DNA of 64,000 nucleotides from positions 1,297,617 through 1,361,616 of the forward strand of contig OX439127.1 of the NCBI GenBank assembly GCA_949318235.1, written 5' to 3'. Within the stretch, counting starts at the first letter, position 1, and the number at the start of each line of letters is the position of its first letter. Positions 13,182 to 25,601 of the stretch are shown piece after piece. The position numbers and the translations under genes were made by a program. This DNA comes from Ecdyonurus torrentis. Lineage: Eukaryota; Arthropoda; Insecta; Ephemeroptera; Heptageniidae. Below the pieces are notes generated by a model. It ran no database searches. It had not been told where the DNA came from and was given only the letters and a program-made list of their open reading frames with translations.

Positions 13182-13353
13182 TGCAGTGCTTTTTGAGTTA
13201 GCAAAAAACACTTTAAAACGTTATGTTTCTTTCAGTAAGATTCAGTTTAATAAGTTAGCTCGACATAGAAGCACATTCAAAGAGGCAGTAGGCAGGCGAG
13301 AGAGAATGTTGTCTTCGTGTGTTGCTCGTGTGTTTACTGCATACCAGAAGTAA
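13182..13353 (+). pseudogene. Small Polinton-associated protein (PgVV-like), fragment
   Basis: A reading frame right after the ATPase contains FELAKNTLKRYVSFSKIQFN followed by KLARHRSTFKE, then R-R-E-R-M-L. This resembles the short basic protein that accompanies Maverick and adintovirus genomes: C-x-A-x-N-x-L-x-G-N-x-x-L, then Q-x-x-K-L-x-R-H-x-x-x-L. The position next to the ATPase supports it. The start is unclear, because the upstream half of the frame is out of phase with the ATPase. Function in the family is not settled. Confidence 0.55.
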
Positions 13354-13404
13354 ATTGAAACATTTTTCAACATAGAAAACAATAATATAATTCATAATAA
13401 TGAA

Positions 13405-14080
13405 CTGTGTGCATTGCAAAAAACAATTCAGCAAAATGAAGCTAAAATAACGTGTAATTCGTGTAAGAATGTGTGTATTACTCTTTCTTGTATCAAACCT
13501 GAAGTTCCACCTAAAGTTGGAAGACCTGCAAAGTGGGTGTGTCTTACATGTAAGACAGATCTAAATAATCAAGGACAAGAATCAGGAGCAAGTGATGATG
13601 AAGAGAAAAAAGGTGAGCAGTCTATGAGGGACATGCTACTTGAAATCAAATCTAATATGAAAAAATTAGATAGAATTGAGAATGATACTAAACAAATTCC
13701 TGAGTTAAATTAAAAAATCTAAACTCTTTCAGTAAAGTATGATCAATTGATTTCAAAATTACAGAAACAAGATGAGTTAATCAATAGTCTGAAAAGTGAT
13801 GTAAAAAATTTAGAAAAAAAAATCACAAAGAAAAATAGTGAAGTAGAAGAACTGATTACTCGTGTGCAAGAGTTTCAGCAAGACAGGCTGGCTATGGGCA
13901 TAGAAGTGCACGGCTTGCCGGTAAAGCAGGCGGCTGGCAGCGAGAGAGAAAATACGCTGCAGCTTGTCAAGAATGTTGCGGAGGTTATCGGAGCCCCGCC
14001 CCCTGAGACTTCTATTGACGATTGTTATCGTGTGTTTGCTAATCCTAACAACTCAAGAAAATTTGGTTAAGAATGGAAAG
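13405..14080 (+). pseudogene. Non-LTR retrotransposon ORF1 (zinc finger, coiled coil, RRM-like)
   Basis: The first part (13414-13713) has a PHD-like finger, ITCNSCKNVCITLSCIKP then W-V-C-L-T-C-K, followed by an acidic linker. After one stop and frame loss it resumes at 13747 with a coiled coil (LISKLQKQDELINSLKSDVK and further heptads) to about 13880. An RRM-like ORF1 core follows, with EVHGLPVKQ and IDDCYRVFAN near 13905-14040. This order is seen in ORF1 of CR1/Jockey-group elements; the protein binds element RNA. Frame breaks at about 13713 and after 14040 mark it as inactive. It directly follows the Polinton remnant and precedes a matching endonuclease in the same strand. Confidence 0.75.
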
Positions 14081-14279
14081 ATTTTCACAAAAGAAAATGA
14101 AAATCAAGGTACTATGAGTATTAGAAGTGAGAGGAATAAAACATGCGCATCAGTTTGAAGCGCGAGTGATTATAAAGAATTTGATATCTGAATGGGAGAT
14201 AGCATTTATGATATTAATAAAAAAAATATTTGTGTTAGTTATAATGATTTTGTTGATTTAAAAAAATTAAATAATTTAT

Positions 14280-15470
14280 AGATAATTCATATAAATATTA
14301 ATCACTAAGAAAAATTTTTAATTCTTTTATTGTTTATGTAAATGACAATTTAGAAAAAATATCTGTAATAGTTATAACTGAAATACATATATATGAGAAT
14401 GAAGTGAAATATTATAATATAGAAGGATATGATAAACTAGCTACAACAAGAAATGTAAATCAAGGATGTGGTGTTATGATACTGGCAAAAAGAGAGCTAA
14501 ATATGGTTGAGTGTAACGTAGACTTCATAAATGGTGAGGTAATTTGTGTAAAACTAAAAAATAATCTAAAAATATTTGCAATCTATAGACCACTAAATAC
14601 AAATAAATTACTATTTATAAAAGAACTAAAAGATAAATTTCTAAAAAAGTGTAATAAAAATAATAATGTTTTTGTAATACGTGATATTAATTTATATATT
14701 TTGGATAGTGATTATAATATAGTACAAAAATACGAAAACAAATATGCAAAATATGGTTTTGAAAAATTTATTAATATTATAACAAGAGAGGAAATAAGTG
14801 TGTGTGGGTATGACTTTCGTTGTATAGATCATATTTATGCAAAAGTATCAGCTAATATTGAGATTCAAAAAAGTTTTGTTGTAAAGTGTAAAATTTCAGA
14901 TCACTATATAGTAGGTTGTATTATTATGAATCAAAATAATATGAATGAAAGAAAAGAAATTAAAATAATAATATGTAAAAACTTTCAAAAATTTACTAAT
15001 TTAATAAATAATTTTTTATTAAAATAGTTTTCATTATGAAATTGATCAAAATAATCTTTATAATAATATTGTAAAAATATTTAATATTGCCAATAATGCT
15101 TGTAAGGTGGTTAAAATTGAAAATAGAAATATGAAAAGAAATAATTGTGTTTGGTTTACTGAGGAAATTAAAATTTTAATGAAATTAAGAGATAATACTT
15201 TTAGAAAATATAAAAATTCAAATAAAAAAGAAGAGTATAGAATTTTATATAAAAAATTAAGAATTTAAGTAAATGTGCTATTAAAAAAAGAAAAAAACAA
15301 ATTATTTATATTATAAATTTTTAAAAATATTAAGTAATGTAAAAGAATCTTGGAAATTTATTAATTGTATATAAGGTACAAATTATATGTCAGATATTGG
15401 ACCAATAAAATAGATTGCAGATAAATATATTGCAGATATTTAGTTCAGAATATACTGAATTTTAAGAATA
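14280..15470 (+). pseudogene. Non-LTR retrotransposon ORF2: APE-type endonuclease, RT missing
   Basis: The long frame 14404-15027 is an exonuclease-endonuclease-phosphatase domain. It has GCGVMILAKRELN, then IFAIYRPLNTNKLLFIKELK, VFVIRDINLYI (where the usual G-D-I-N has become R-D-I-N), CIDHIYAK and K-I-S-DHYIVG near the end. The N-terminal strand (IHIN) with a stop is upstream near 14283. Downstream, in another frame, the linker to the RT is seen: NNCVWFTEEIKILMKLRDNT near 15142-15200 and E-S-W-K-F-I-N-C-I near 15345. The RT core itself is absent, so the copy is truncated near 15470. The enzyme nicks target DNA for target-primed reverse transcription. It is very AT-rich, with Lys, Asn and Ile bias. 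Confidence 0.8.
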
Positions 15471-15479
15471 ATTTTAAAA

Positions 15480-16260
15480 ATAAATAAACTTTACCACAAT
15501 TCTTAATGGGTGCGTGAGAAATATGTCAACGGAGTTTGAACGTCAAGAAGAACATAAGATTTACCACAGCAGGTCTTGAACACACCCACGCACCACCCTC
15601 AAATTTATATATTGTATAATATGAATTTGGTAAGTGTAATAAATACATAAAATGATTATTTGGGCATTTTATTTACAGCTTTGATGCGTTTGAATCCTTT
15701 AATCACTGCTATATAGCTATTAGAATTCACGATTTTCCTGAGGATTATATATATAATTATATATTAAGTTACATAGCTTATAAATTTCTTATATATTAAG
15801 ATAGTGATAAAAGTTAATTTAAAATGGAAGTTAAGACTATTACTATAATTGTTCTAAATCTCATTATATTATTTTTGATAGCAGTATTTTCTATATATTA
15901 TTACTTTTTTTCTTGTAAAATGAGCAGCTAGTTAGAAATTGAGTTTAGAAAATATTTAAGGATATTTGAGAAGCTTAAAAATAAGAAATTAGCTTAAGCG
16001 CCGAGAATTAGAGCTCCTGCCATTTCAGCGGAACAATTTTGCTGAGCGTCGCGTGGCTACAAGTCGAGCACACCGAGGCAGCGCGAGATCGCGGGACGAG
16101 AGCGAAGCCCAAGAGAGAGAGAGAGAGAGAGAGCTTCCCGCGTGGCACCCGCCATCGACCGCTGGACGGCCTGAGTTGCTAAGTAATATATAATATATAT
16201 AAGTTGATGAATAGCATGTAATGGTGGGATAGAGATATTTATCTGAACTTATCCCAATCC
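15480..16260 (+). promoter_or_regulatory. Probable LTR/leader of the gag element
   Basis: GC-rich blocks (GGTGCGTGAG near 15508, TTGAACACACCCACGCACCACC near 15578, and a CpG-rich stretch 16010-16175 with a short GA run) stand out from the AT-rich surroundings. At 16250-16275 AATCCATTATATTTGGAGGCACCG could be the LTR end (CA) followed by a primer-binding-like site. No second LTR was found, so the boundaries are uncertain. A 35-codon frame at 15823 would encode one membrane segment, but there is no other support for it. Confidence 0.35.
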
Positions 16261-17007
16261 ATTATATTTGGAGGCACCGTTAAAAAAAATAGTTTACATA
16301 TCAGTGAAAACAATCAGAGAGATTCTGGCATGCTAGAGTTGTAAAGGTAATGTTCTTTATGTATGTCAAGGTATAGAAATATTATCTCTCCTACCAGTCC
16401 GGAGCGTCTTCCGCTCACGATGCCTTTATTAAATATGTCTTAGAACACATTACCTCGAAATGTTACATGTAACAATGACAGAAATCGTTTCCCTTCTCCT
16501 CGTACAGTTAAAAATTCAGATCACTGAGTGGAAGTCACAATACCGAATGAATAATATACTCCCATGCGTAATAAGAATGCAACAAAAAATTCGTCAAAAA
16601 TTAATTTAGTATTATTATTCCTTATTTTTATCTTACTGTTGGTCATTATAGCAGGATGTATAGTGTTAAAAATACAAAAAACTTACTTAATATATAGTAT
16701 GGCACGTACTTATGCGTAGTTTCTTGCAAATGTTTAATTGCCATATAAATATAATATTTTAAATATGTGCATTTGAATATATTAGCTATTATTGAGAAAA
16801 AAAAGATAGAGAGAGTGCTCAGTAATATAAGAGTGCTCAGGATTATATGCAAATACATGAATAAATAAGTAAATAAATATACAAGAAAATAAGATAACAT
16901 TTGAATATATATATAGATATATATTTATATATATAAATTAAAGGGAAAATTAACATTGCAATATATATATATAAGTAAAATAATTGTAATCATATTATTT
17001 ATTCAAA

Positions 17008-17989
17008 ATGAATGGGGAAGAAGAGGAAGAAGAGGAACAAGGTTCAGGAGGAGCTTTTGGAGCTTTAGGAGGTTCAGGAGGTTCAGGATTCTCGGGTGGT
17101 GCCACAGGCGCAGCATATAAAGCAAATGAAACTTTTGATGAAATTGATGCACAGATTAGAGGCATGCAACCATTCACAGGGTCGGTGCGGCGTGGCACCA
17201 ATTCATTATATACCTTTCTTTATACCTTGGAACATAAAGCTAAAATACACGAATGGAATGAAGATTGGAAAAAAGAATCATTGTTACGTAAATCTACGGA
17301 TTATGCATATACTCTTTTAACTTCACCCTTTGATATAAACTTCCGTACTGCAACATATGCAGATTTAGTTGAGCTTTTACGTCAACGTTGTACAGCTCAT
17401 ACAACAGATGCGCAACGCAATTAAAATTTCTATGAATGTCATATTGAGCGCCATGAACGATAGATACTTTACGTGACAAATTTACATATTCAGATGAATT
17501 TGAATTATTAAACGCAAAACAAAAACGTGAAAAGATTAACTCTTCTCTTATTGAGCAATTTAAACGACGTCTACCTCAACCACTTCAGGGAGTTATGGTA
17601 TCTTCACAAATTACAGTCTTTAATGATTTATTACGTCACACCAAGCAGACAGCTGATTTTTTACTAGGGAAATTTCTTTACTAAGAAGAGGTAGACGAGG
17701 ATCAAGTTTTTGCAATAACTCGATCAGAAGTAGCTGCCATGACCAAGAAGACGGTAAAAAAGAAGAATAAAATGAAGCATATACATCACGATTCAGGTGA
17801 CAGCATATGCTGCCAGCAAGGATCGCATTGTAATCAGTCATGTCAGCAAGTGATGGAAAACACATGCTCCAGGTGTCTCAGTTGTACGTCAGACCCAAAT
17901 AATCAGGCTCCAACATCTTATGCTATACAACAGCAGCCAACACAGATGACTCACGTGCACAATACTGCACACTATATGAGATTATCATA
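17008..17989 (+). pseudogene. LTR-retrotransposon gag, disrupted
   Basis: The first frame (17008-17424) starts with an acidic run and a Gly/Ser-rich segment, then a gag-like core (YKANETFDEIDAQIRGMQPF, G-S-V-R-R-G, TLEHKAKIHEWNEDWKKE). After a stop at 17422 the protein goes on in other frames: DTLRDKFTYSDEF, LIEQFKRRLPQPLQGVM and LLRHTKQTADF, matching the capsid C-terminal part where F-x-x-x-L-P-x-x-L is usual. A final frame (17739-17990) is basic, then rich in Cys and His (CCQQGSHCNQSCQ, C-S-R-C), possibly a degenerate knuckle. The start ATG follows a long AT-rich leader. No protease, RT or integrase follows, so only the 5' part of the element is left. Ty3-like is my best guess. Confidence 0.6.
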
Positions 17990-18214
17990 AAAGAAGAGAT
18001 TTACTTACGGAAACCATAGTAAAGTATAAGATGCAAAACTTTGAGCTCGTTACAGAACTTTAATAGTGGTAAGGCAAGTTCTAATAATTTAATATATTAT
18101 TATAATATCGTGTATATACAAGTTCAGGAGAGGAGTGGAAGGAGTATGTGCAATATGAGACAAGAATAAGGAAAATCGAGGAATAAAAATGAAGTCATCG
18201 TAGTTGAGACATGT

Positions 18215-18530
18215 TGTTATATTGGTAGTGGGTTAGTTTTAATGTGTGTCGGAACGTAAATGCCTGGTTGGTCTGAACTGACTTCCTAGAATGCAATAAT
18301 TATTGGTTTGCTAATTCACACTGTTGTTAGTAATTATAAGTTGGGTTATAGCGAGATTATTTTTTTTTACTGAAAAATCTCCCTGGCTCATAAAATATTT
18401 ATTAACAACAGTATGATATAGCAAACCAATAAGTTTAGAGTCAAGAAAATCAGAGTATACCAACCTGACCTTACTAATTTTTTATGATAACACACACGTT
18501 TAAGCCAACCCTAGACCAGTATAAATATCC
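18215..18530. mobile_element. MITE candidate with long imperfect inverted repeats
   Basis: The left half (TATATTGGTAGTGGGTTAG...ATTGGTTTGCTA-TCA-ACTGTTGTTA) matches the reverse complement of the right half (TTAACAACAGTATGATATAGCAAACCAAT...CTAGACCAGTATAAAT) with mismatches and indels. The whole is about 310 bp, non-coding, with a short central loop. Target duplication could not be defined. Confidence 0.55.
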
Positions 18531-21500
18531 CGACTCACAAATGATATATTAATATTCCTTTACATTTCTCCTTTCCTCAACTCAATTTTAAATTCTACCC
18601 TTTTTATATATTAATCATTTTTCTTGTCATCTAAAATTTGCTACAGTTTATTTTCAATGATAATTCTGTAAGCACAGAGCAGAAAATACAAAAGTTGGTT
18701 TAATGATGACATATACAAACTCACAGTTCAAAAATACAAACTAAGTGCTAGCAGATGAAATTGTGTTCGTGTCTACTTATAATATGCTTTCCACTGGGCA
18801 ATAAAGCAGCCATAACTTGTGTTAGTATACTTTTTTAGCCCTGATTTTTTTATTGTAGCTTGCTTCCAAAAGCTTCCAAGCTTTTTTTTCTAAATATCGA
18901 GCAATTTGTTTACAAATCACTTTTTTTTCAATCTGCTCGAAATCCAGGAAAATAAAATATTTAAGGCTGAGCAAGCTCAAGTAAAAATTTCAGCTCTGTG
19001 AAATTTTCCTTCATGCAAGGTATAGCTGCATTATTGCTCCATAAGAAAGCAATCAAAATAAATTAAGGAATGCAAAGCTGGTGCTAGCTTTTTGGGCTAA
19101 GAGTTTGTTTATTTTCCAACTAAATCATTTTTGCATGCTTTTATTTTTTTGCGTAACAAAAGATGATACAGAAAATAAGCTGTAGGAAATTTTAATGCAG
19201 ATAAAGAAAGCAGGGCAAGGAAAAAAGGCACATGAAAAAATTAATACTTATATTATACTAAAGACATCTGCCCAACCCGTTAAGCAGTGTTTTTAATAAT
19301 TATAAGTGAATTTTTAATTTCGTATATCTCAAAATGTCATGCGTTAAAGTAACAATGTAAATATTATTTACTTATTTGCCAGTTTCATGTATACTGGCAA
19401 CTTGAAGCAGAACATTACGAGCCATACTTCAGACTTCACTCTTACTTGTAGTGAAATTAGCTTAATACTAAGACAACGTGTGAATATTCACACAATTCTT
19501 ATCATACACCAAATCAGCTTGCAATAATAGTGCGCATTTCTCACAATACAGCTTTGCTTTTCATGAAACCTAATTTAAATTTTGTTACCTAAATATACTT
19601 ATAAAAGCATGGACAAGTAGAATTGTGCATTTTGAAATATCCGCAGAAAGTTGTAAAGTATGTACAATTAGATATTATTAAATTCATGGCGCACCATTTT
19701 ATTGCGCAGAAGTTATAATGCTTGGAAATTTTTCCATATAAAATTGTTAATTCTTTTTTAACTATTTGTGAAAATTTTAAATTATCTTTAGACAGATATT
19801 TAGGAACTAAGGGATTTGTTTAAAAATTTGTAAAGAAAGAAAAAACTGAAATTTTGCACTGTGATACATTAGCATAAGTTATTTTTAAAAATGTAAAAAA
19901 ATGTTAGAGTAACCATGCTAGATTATTAATAAGAATTTTATTTTTGTAAGTGTTACCCATAACACCGCACGATAATTTCAATAAATGTTTTCTTTCTTAT
20001 GTGATGGTCACGGGTTTTGACAATATCATCATAGAGCTGTTACAATAAACTTTAAATTGGCTTAAAGATTTTGCGTTTTTGTTCTTTATAATTGAAATAC
20101 AAGCCATCCATATGCAATCCATAGTTGTATTCAGAGTGGTTACATTTCAAAATCTAAAAAAAAAATTGGAAAATTTATGATGCCATTTGTTAGTTCATAC
20201 TAACAGCTACCTAGATGATAAAATTTATAAAACTTTCATGACCATATCAGATAAAAAAGAAAATAATTATTGAAAGTAACAACGGCTCTTTCGGTAATAA
20301 AGTTTTCAAAAATAATATATTAAAATCTAGGTAAGTGAATCAACAAAATGTTTACAATTTTTTAGATAACTAATCCTAGTTATGTTTTGACTGTGCAAAA
20401 TTTCAGATTTTACTTTCTTTACAACTTTTTAGTCAAATCCTGCAGGATCTCATGATTTTCCGCCGCCCTAAATAAAAAAATAAGGCATTATTAATTTGAG
20501 AAGTCTTCAATTTAATTGCAATAAGTCCCTATACGAAATATTCTGAATAATATTTGTCTACATATTTTTAAAAGCTTTAATAAAATAACATGCACTTTTA
20601 AATGGCAAACTTGAAATTACATTATTATAATGAACCTACAATTTAATATAAGTAATCACTCCATGGTAGCTACAACTAGAAAGTACGTAGATCTGACAAG
20701 TGTTCTCTAACGTCAGTGAATTCGCTCAAGCATTACACCAAAAGATTTATGTACAGTATTAACACTAGCCCAGCTCTTGAAAAAAATATTTTTTTAAAAA
20801 TTACAACATTTTATATAAATCTAGTGTGTTTACCTTACGTTATGACTTCTCAAATAGTATCTTATAGGTTGGTTGTTAAAAGTCACACTGCGTACTTAAG
20901 GGAGTTTTATGGTTCTTGCAGCTATCGAGTGTTAGTAGAGACGGGGTTTTCATGAATGTGAATAATTCATAGGTTTTTTAGAGCACTGACCATCTTTTTA
21001 TATTATAATTATCATGTATTAACTTACCACATCGTTGACTTGTAGCGACTCAATTCTATGCAACAGAACGTTAGCAAATTCAAGAAAATTTGAATAGAAA
21101 ATTAATATAAACAGCTAAATAATTATATTTTGTTAACCAATATTACTAATACTTAAGTAAATAGTAACTTATAATAGTATAATTATCTTATCTAAAAAAC
21201 AAAAACTTAATAGTTTGGCTTACAAAATGTTTAACCCAACCGTCACGCCATATTTTCTACAAAATTTTAAACATTTGAAATGCAATTGTGCCCAAATGTT
21301 CATAAAAGATTTCAGCAACTTTGCAATGCTCTGCGTATCTTAGATATCCTAATATTCTTGTCATAAAAGTACAAAATTCTCTTACTTAAACGCCAGCTGA
21401 CTTATTTTTTTAGTTTGATTTTTGTTTAACTTTTGTGATTTTTGTTGATTTGTTGAGGCACATTTGTGTAACTAAGGCAAGTTATAAATGTAATTAAGCT

Positions 21501-21740
21501 TTAGTTAGGTACATATTATAATTTGAGTATGGAGAACCTAATATTGTTGAGCTTCTTGAACCATAAATGACGAAGACTAATGATTTTAGGGACAGTATTT
21601 AAGCACATTTTTGGAAAGATTTAAATTAGTAGATTGTATTGACGTCAATATTTACATTTATTATATAAATTTGAGCAATTATTTTATGATTTAAAAATGC
21701 AGGCCACGCCCCCAAGGAGCCTCTACCGTTTGTCAATTGT
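18531..21740. other. AT-rich DNA, no gene recognised
   Basis: About 3.2 kb of AT-rich sequence. A short frame near 18690 (KYKSWFNDDIYKL) resembles the linker before a non-LTR RT but is too short to call. The 79-codon frame at 20716 has no recognisable motif. Confidence 0.5.
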
Positions 21741-22750
21741 TTAAATTTGCAGCGGAGTCTGATCTACTACTGTAAAATTGTAAACAAGAATTAGTTAAAA
21801 GTAAACTAAATATACAGAAAAGATAGGCTTAATTAAAAAAATGGTTTCGAACCTACTTTAAATTATGTCACATGGTCATAGTATAATATTAACGTTATTT
21901 TGATAATAAAAATTAAAAAAATACTTTTGAATTCGTATATTTCTCAGAATTAGTTGAAAGTGATATAAATATACAGAAAAGATAAGCCAAAGTAAAAAAA
22001 AAAAGTGTTGAACCTATTTTAAGTGACGTCACAAGGTCATAATATAATATTAACGTTATTTTGATTAAAAAAATCAAAAAATACAAGTGAATTCCTAAAC
22101 TTCTCAGATTAAGTTGAACGTGACCTAAAAATATAGAAAAGTTAGGCTAAATTCAAAAAAATGTGTCGAACCTATTTTAAGTCACGTCACATTGTCTTAA
22201 AATGATACATACGTTATTTTTGAATAAAAAATGTAATAATGCATGTGAATTTGTAAATTTCTTAGAAATAGTTTGAAATAACCTAAGTATACAATAAAAA
22301 TAGCCTAAATTTAAAAAAATTGTGTCAAACCTATTTTAAGTGACGTAACTTGATTTTAGTATAATATTGTCGTTATTATGAATAAAAATTAAAAAAAAAT
22401 TGAATTCTAAATTTCTCAGAAATAGTTAAAAGTAGCCTAACTATTCAGAAATGATTGGCTAAAGTTGAATAAAAGTATCGTACCTAATTCAAATGACGTC
22501 AAAAAATACTCGTATGATTTGATTTTTTTGGTTTAAAATAGTTAATGTTAAATCTAAATTATCTTAGAAATAGTTTAATATTAAACTAACTATTCACAAA
22601 AATTAATCCTAAGTTAAAATAAATGTGTCAAACGTTTTTTATATGACGTCAAATGTTTTTATTTCTATATTTAAGTTTTTTTAATTTGAAAATGTATACA
22701 AAGTAATTCGTAAATTCTCAATTTTCTTGATTTTTAATTAATTAATTTTA
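21740..22750. repeat. ~157-bp satellite, 6 units, with TGACGTCA or variants
   Basis: The block GTCGAACCTATTTTAAGTGACGTCACA recurs with the TGACGTCA core, or a one-base variant of it, near 21865, 22024, 22182, 22341, 22494 and 22644 (spacing 150-159). Each unit also has TTAACGTTATTTTGAT, AATTTCTCAGAATTAGTTGAAAGT and ATACAGAAAAGAT-GGCTAA blocks. The sequence is unrelated to the 170-bp satellite except for the palindrome. Units degrade toward the right end. It is non-coding. Confidence 0.85.
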
Positions 22751-23059
22751 AACCTAATTTCAAAGCTTATATATAACAGAAATTTTTTATATCCTGGGTC
22801 TTGAAAATGCCGATCGAGTTTCTTTTGTGTTATAGTGTTATTGAAATTGTGTGATAAAGATATTTCACTACGTTAATTTATTTATTATTATTTTTAAAAT
22901 ATTATATAATTTTACTTTTCTAAATTGATAGGTCTTGTATATATGTTGTGGTCACTGCTAAGGAAACAAATAATACGTTTTAATGGTGTTTTTTTTTGAA
23001 AATTTAGAGCACGTGTTATATTTTTTTCACTTTTTTGAGGAACAAAAGAAAAGACGAAC

Positions 23060-23330
23060 GGCTTCAAGTGCGCGGCTCAATATATTGCGCAGGTCGCTCG
23101 TGATAGCAACAAGTGGTGGTGTGGCAGGTGAGATGGGATGGAGCAAGCCGAGGCTGTAGCATGGAGCAAGGAGGTAGAGCATGGTCGGTGGAGTGGCGGA
23201 TTGGAGTTAGTCACTAAGAAGACGAAACTGCACGGAGAGCTGAAGCTGGCTGCAGTCTGACAGCAGTTTAATTTATGCGGTTGAGAGGGGTATACAGAAG
23301 TGCAGGTCAGCTAGAGCTAGTTCTCTCCAC
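23060..23330. other. GC-richer island, unassigned
   Basis: Some 270 bases (GCAGGTCGCTCG...GATGGGATGGAGCAAGCC...GTCTGACAGCAG) are much richer in G than the surroundings. There is no open frame of note. It could be part of an LTR or a SINE-like unit, but no promoter boxes or duplicate copy were found here. Confidence 0.3.
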
Positions 23331-23334
23331 TGCA

Positions 23335-23815
23335 ACCCTATAAGTAAATGACATCCCAATGTGAGCACCTATACATTCCTAGCAATTTTTATTGCTCCAC
23401 TATGGCGTCCAGGCACACACCTAATTATCACTGCATGTGCAAATACCCTATATAAGTAGTCAACATTGCAGTTTGCTCACCTATATGCGGAGTGATACTT
23501 TATTTATTTCTTCACTATGGCGTCTAGGCGCACACCTAATTATGACGTCATGTGCAAATACCCTATGCAAGTAGTCAACATCGCAGTGTGCTCAACTATA
23601 TATGCTGAGTGAAATCTTATTTATTGTTTAGTTATGGCGTCCAGGCGCACACTTTAGATGGCATTTGCAAACACCCTATAAGAATACGACATCGCAGTTT
23701 TATGCACCTATATTTCTATATATACATGTTGAGCAATTGTATTCATTGCTATAGAATGGCGTCCATTACAGGCGCACACTTAGAAGCTTTATCATTATGA
23801 TTGCAGCTTTGATGC
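23335..23815. repeat. Tandem array of 4 MITE-family units (~105-120 bp)
   Basis: Units start with ACCCTATA-AAG near 23335, 23449, 23569 and 23672. Each has the pattern CACCTATAT, TTTATT, ACTATGGCGTC-AGGCGCACAC, (ATGACGTCAT)GTGCAAAT. On the complement this is TATAGGGT-T-TGC-ATGACGTCATA...GCGCCT-GACGCCATA...CTC-GCATA, matching the left part of the MITE at 5427. It looks like a tandemly amplified end of that element. It is non-coding. Confidence 0.75.
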
Positions 23816-25060
23816 CATACTGGCGCTATTCGTAATTATTTTTTCATTTTTATGTATTTTTGAATTATTGAAGTTATAATTACATTCGTTTCCTATAGAA
23901 AATAAGAAACTAGCCTCGCAACAAGGTCCCCAAAATTAATTTCTTGCGAACTTCTACGGCAAATTATTAAACTTTGAAAATTCCATAATTATTTTTCGTA
24001 AGATATAAATATGTCGAATGTTTTTTGTTATTACAGCAATTCAAATTTCTGACATTTTATATTTTTGTTTCAGATTTTGCTATTATAGTTTCTTTGTCTT
24101 CAAACAAAAAAATCTGTTTGTCGAATTTTTTTTTATTATAAATATTTTGTTAAAGAAAAATCATGAACAATCGGCCTAGGAAGCTGATGTTATAGGTATT
24201 ACTTCGTGATTAGCTGCAGTAAAACTAAAATAATTTAAAAAAAGGAAATTTTACTTTGTTATATAAGAATATTTCTTATAAATAATAAATACTTTGATGA
24301 TATTTATGAGGAAACTGAAAAGTTTTAGGGGGTAAATTGATTGCATTACTATATCCAAACAACAGATATTCAAATTTCTAATTTTTTGATGAAATCAAGG
24401 TTGGTAACTTTTACTTATGCACTCAACAAGAAGTTGTCACCCATGACATCATTTTTAAATTTTTAAAAATTTTATATACTAATACTTGATCAATTAAAAA
24501 ATTATAAATTTGTATATCAGTCAAATAAAGAAAATATATCCTTAAAAAATATGAAATAGAATTGCCCACAACAATTTTAGTTGGAATTTTCATTAATATT
24601 TTACGAATTAAAAAACAACATACATCTCAAAAAATTATTTTTTAATTTTCTACATACAAATTTCAGGTTTTCATCAAATAAGGCTGAAACTTCCTATTTT
24701 TTCTTTTTAAATACTTAAATTTTATATTTTGTGTCCTAGCGTAATTTTATGCCCTTTGTGTCAAGTGAGAGCGCTTGGTATAACAGTGTAAAGTAAGATG
24801 TTGTTGAAAAGTAAGCTAATGTTACTCTACATTTTTAGTTGGAACTTTAATTTTATCCACTACTCCAAAACTTATGTCACAATATTTTTAAGGTAAAATG
24901 TGTGCACATGTTACTGCTATACTAATTTTTCATAAGAAAATCCGAGGGTATATGTTTTTTTTTTTTGTATTATTTAAAAAAAACTAAAATAAAGGTCAAG
25001 GTCATTGTGTTACACAGTTTATTTATACGATTTATAATTCTTAACTAATCTCTTTTTTGT
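23816..25060. other. AT-rich DNA, nothing recognised
   Basis: About 1.2 kb with no long frame, array or inverted repeat that I could support. Confidence 0.5.
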
Positions 25061-25063
25061 ATT

Positions 25064-25252
25064 TTGTATATCTGTGTTGAAAAAAAAAAGATATGTGACA
25101 AAAAGGAACCCTATCTTTGGCTAAGCTGGAAAATTAGAGGGCGTCATATTTCCGAAAAAATTGCCGATTTTTTTAACACGCACTTTGATGCGTTAAAAAG
25201 CATGAGAATTGGCATTGGGAAGATTCCCAAGAAGCAATATTTAATGGCCTAA
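25064..25252 (+). other. Short coding-like frame, unrecognised
   Basis: A 62-codon frame whose second half (IRGRHISEKIADFFNTHFDA, then LKSMRIGIGKIPKKQYLMA) has less biased composition than the surrounding AT-rich DNA and looks protein-like. It has no domain I recognise, no visible splice partner and no start context. It may be a transposon fragment or chance. Confidence 0.25.
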
Positions 25253-25406
25253 GGATGACTTTGCCGTCATTAAACTGCTAAGCACTTTCTGATATGGTTA
25301 AAGAATTTTTTGAACACTCATGATCAATAAATTTGTCATGGTAGTTCTTATGCTGATAGGCGACTTTTTCAGCACCACCTCTGACTTAAACCTTTTCTGA
25401 TCTGGT

Positions 25407-25601
25407 ATGCACAGCATTAATGATATCGGTGAAAACATCATCTTACCTCCACAAAAACAGCAAAATATAAGTCTTTTAACTTTTCTATACCAAAAATATT
25501 ATAACACTGTGATGTGCTCTAACTGCGTGCTATATAAATTTTTTCACTATAGTAAATCTTATTTATGTGTGGAATTTTCTCCGCTTTATTTAGTCAAATA
25601 A
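25407..25601 (+). repeat. Left copy of an inverted pair flanking the (GGATA)n array
   Basis: About 120 bases around 25440-25530 match the reverse complement of about 27535-27650. The shared frame reads QQNI-LLTFLYQKYYNT-MCS-C in both. Substitutions between the copies are both silent and replacing, so selection is not evident. It is possibly a fragment of one coding element duplicated in inverted orientation. Confidence 0.55.

Noticed and set aside
18685..18755. KYKSWFNDDIYKL, like the linker before a non-LTR RT
   Set aside because: Too short and without endonuclease or RT sequence around it.
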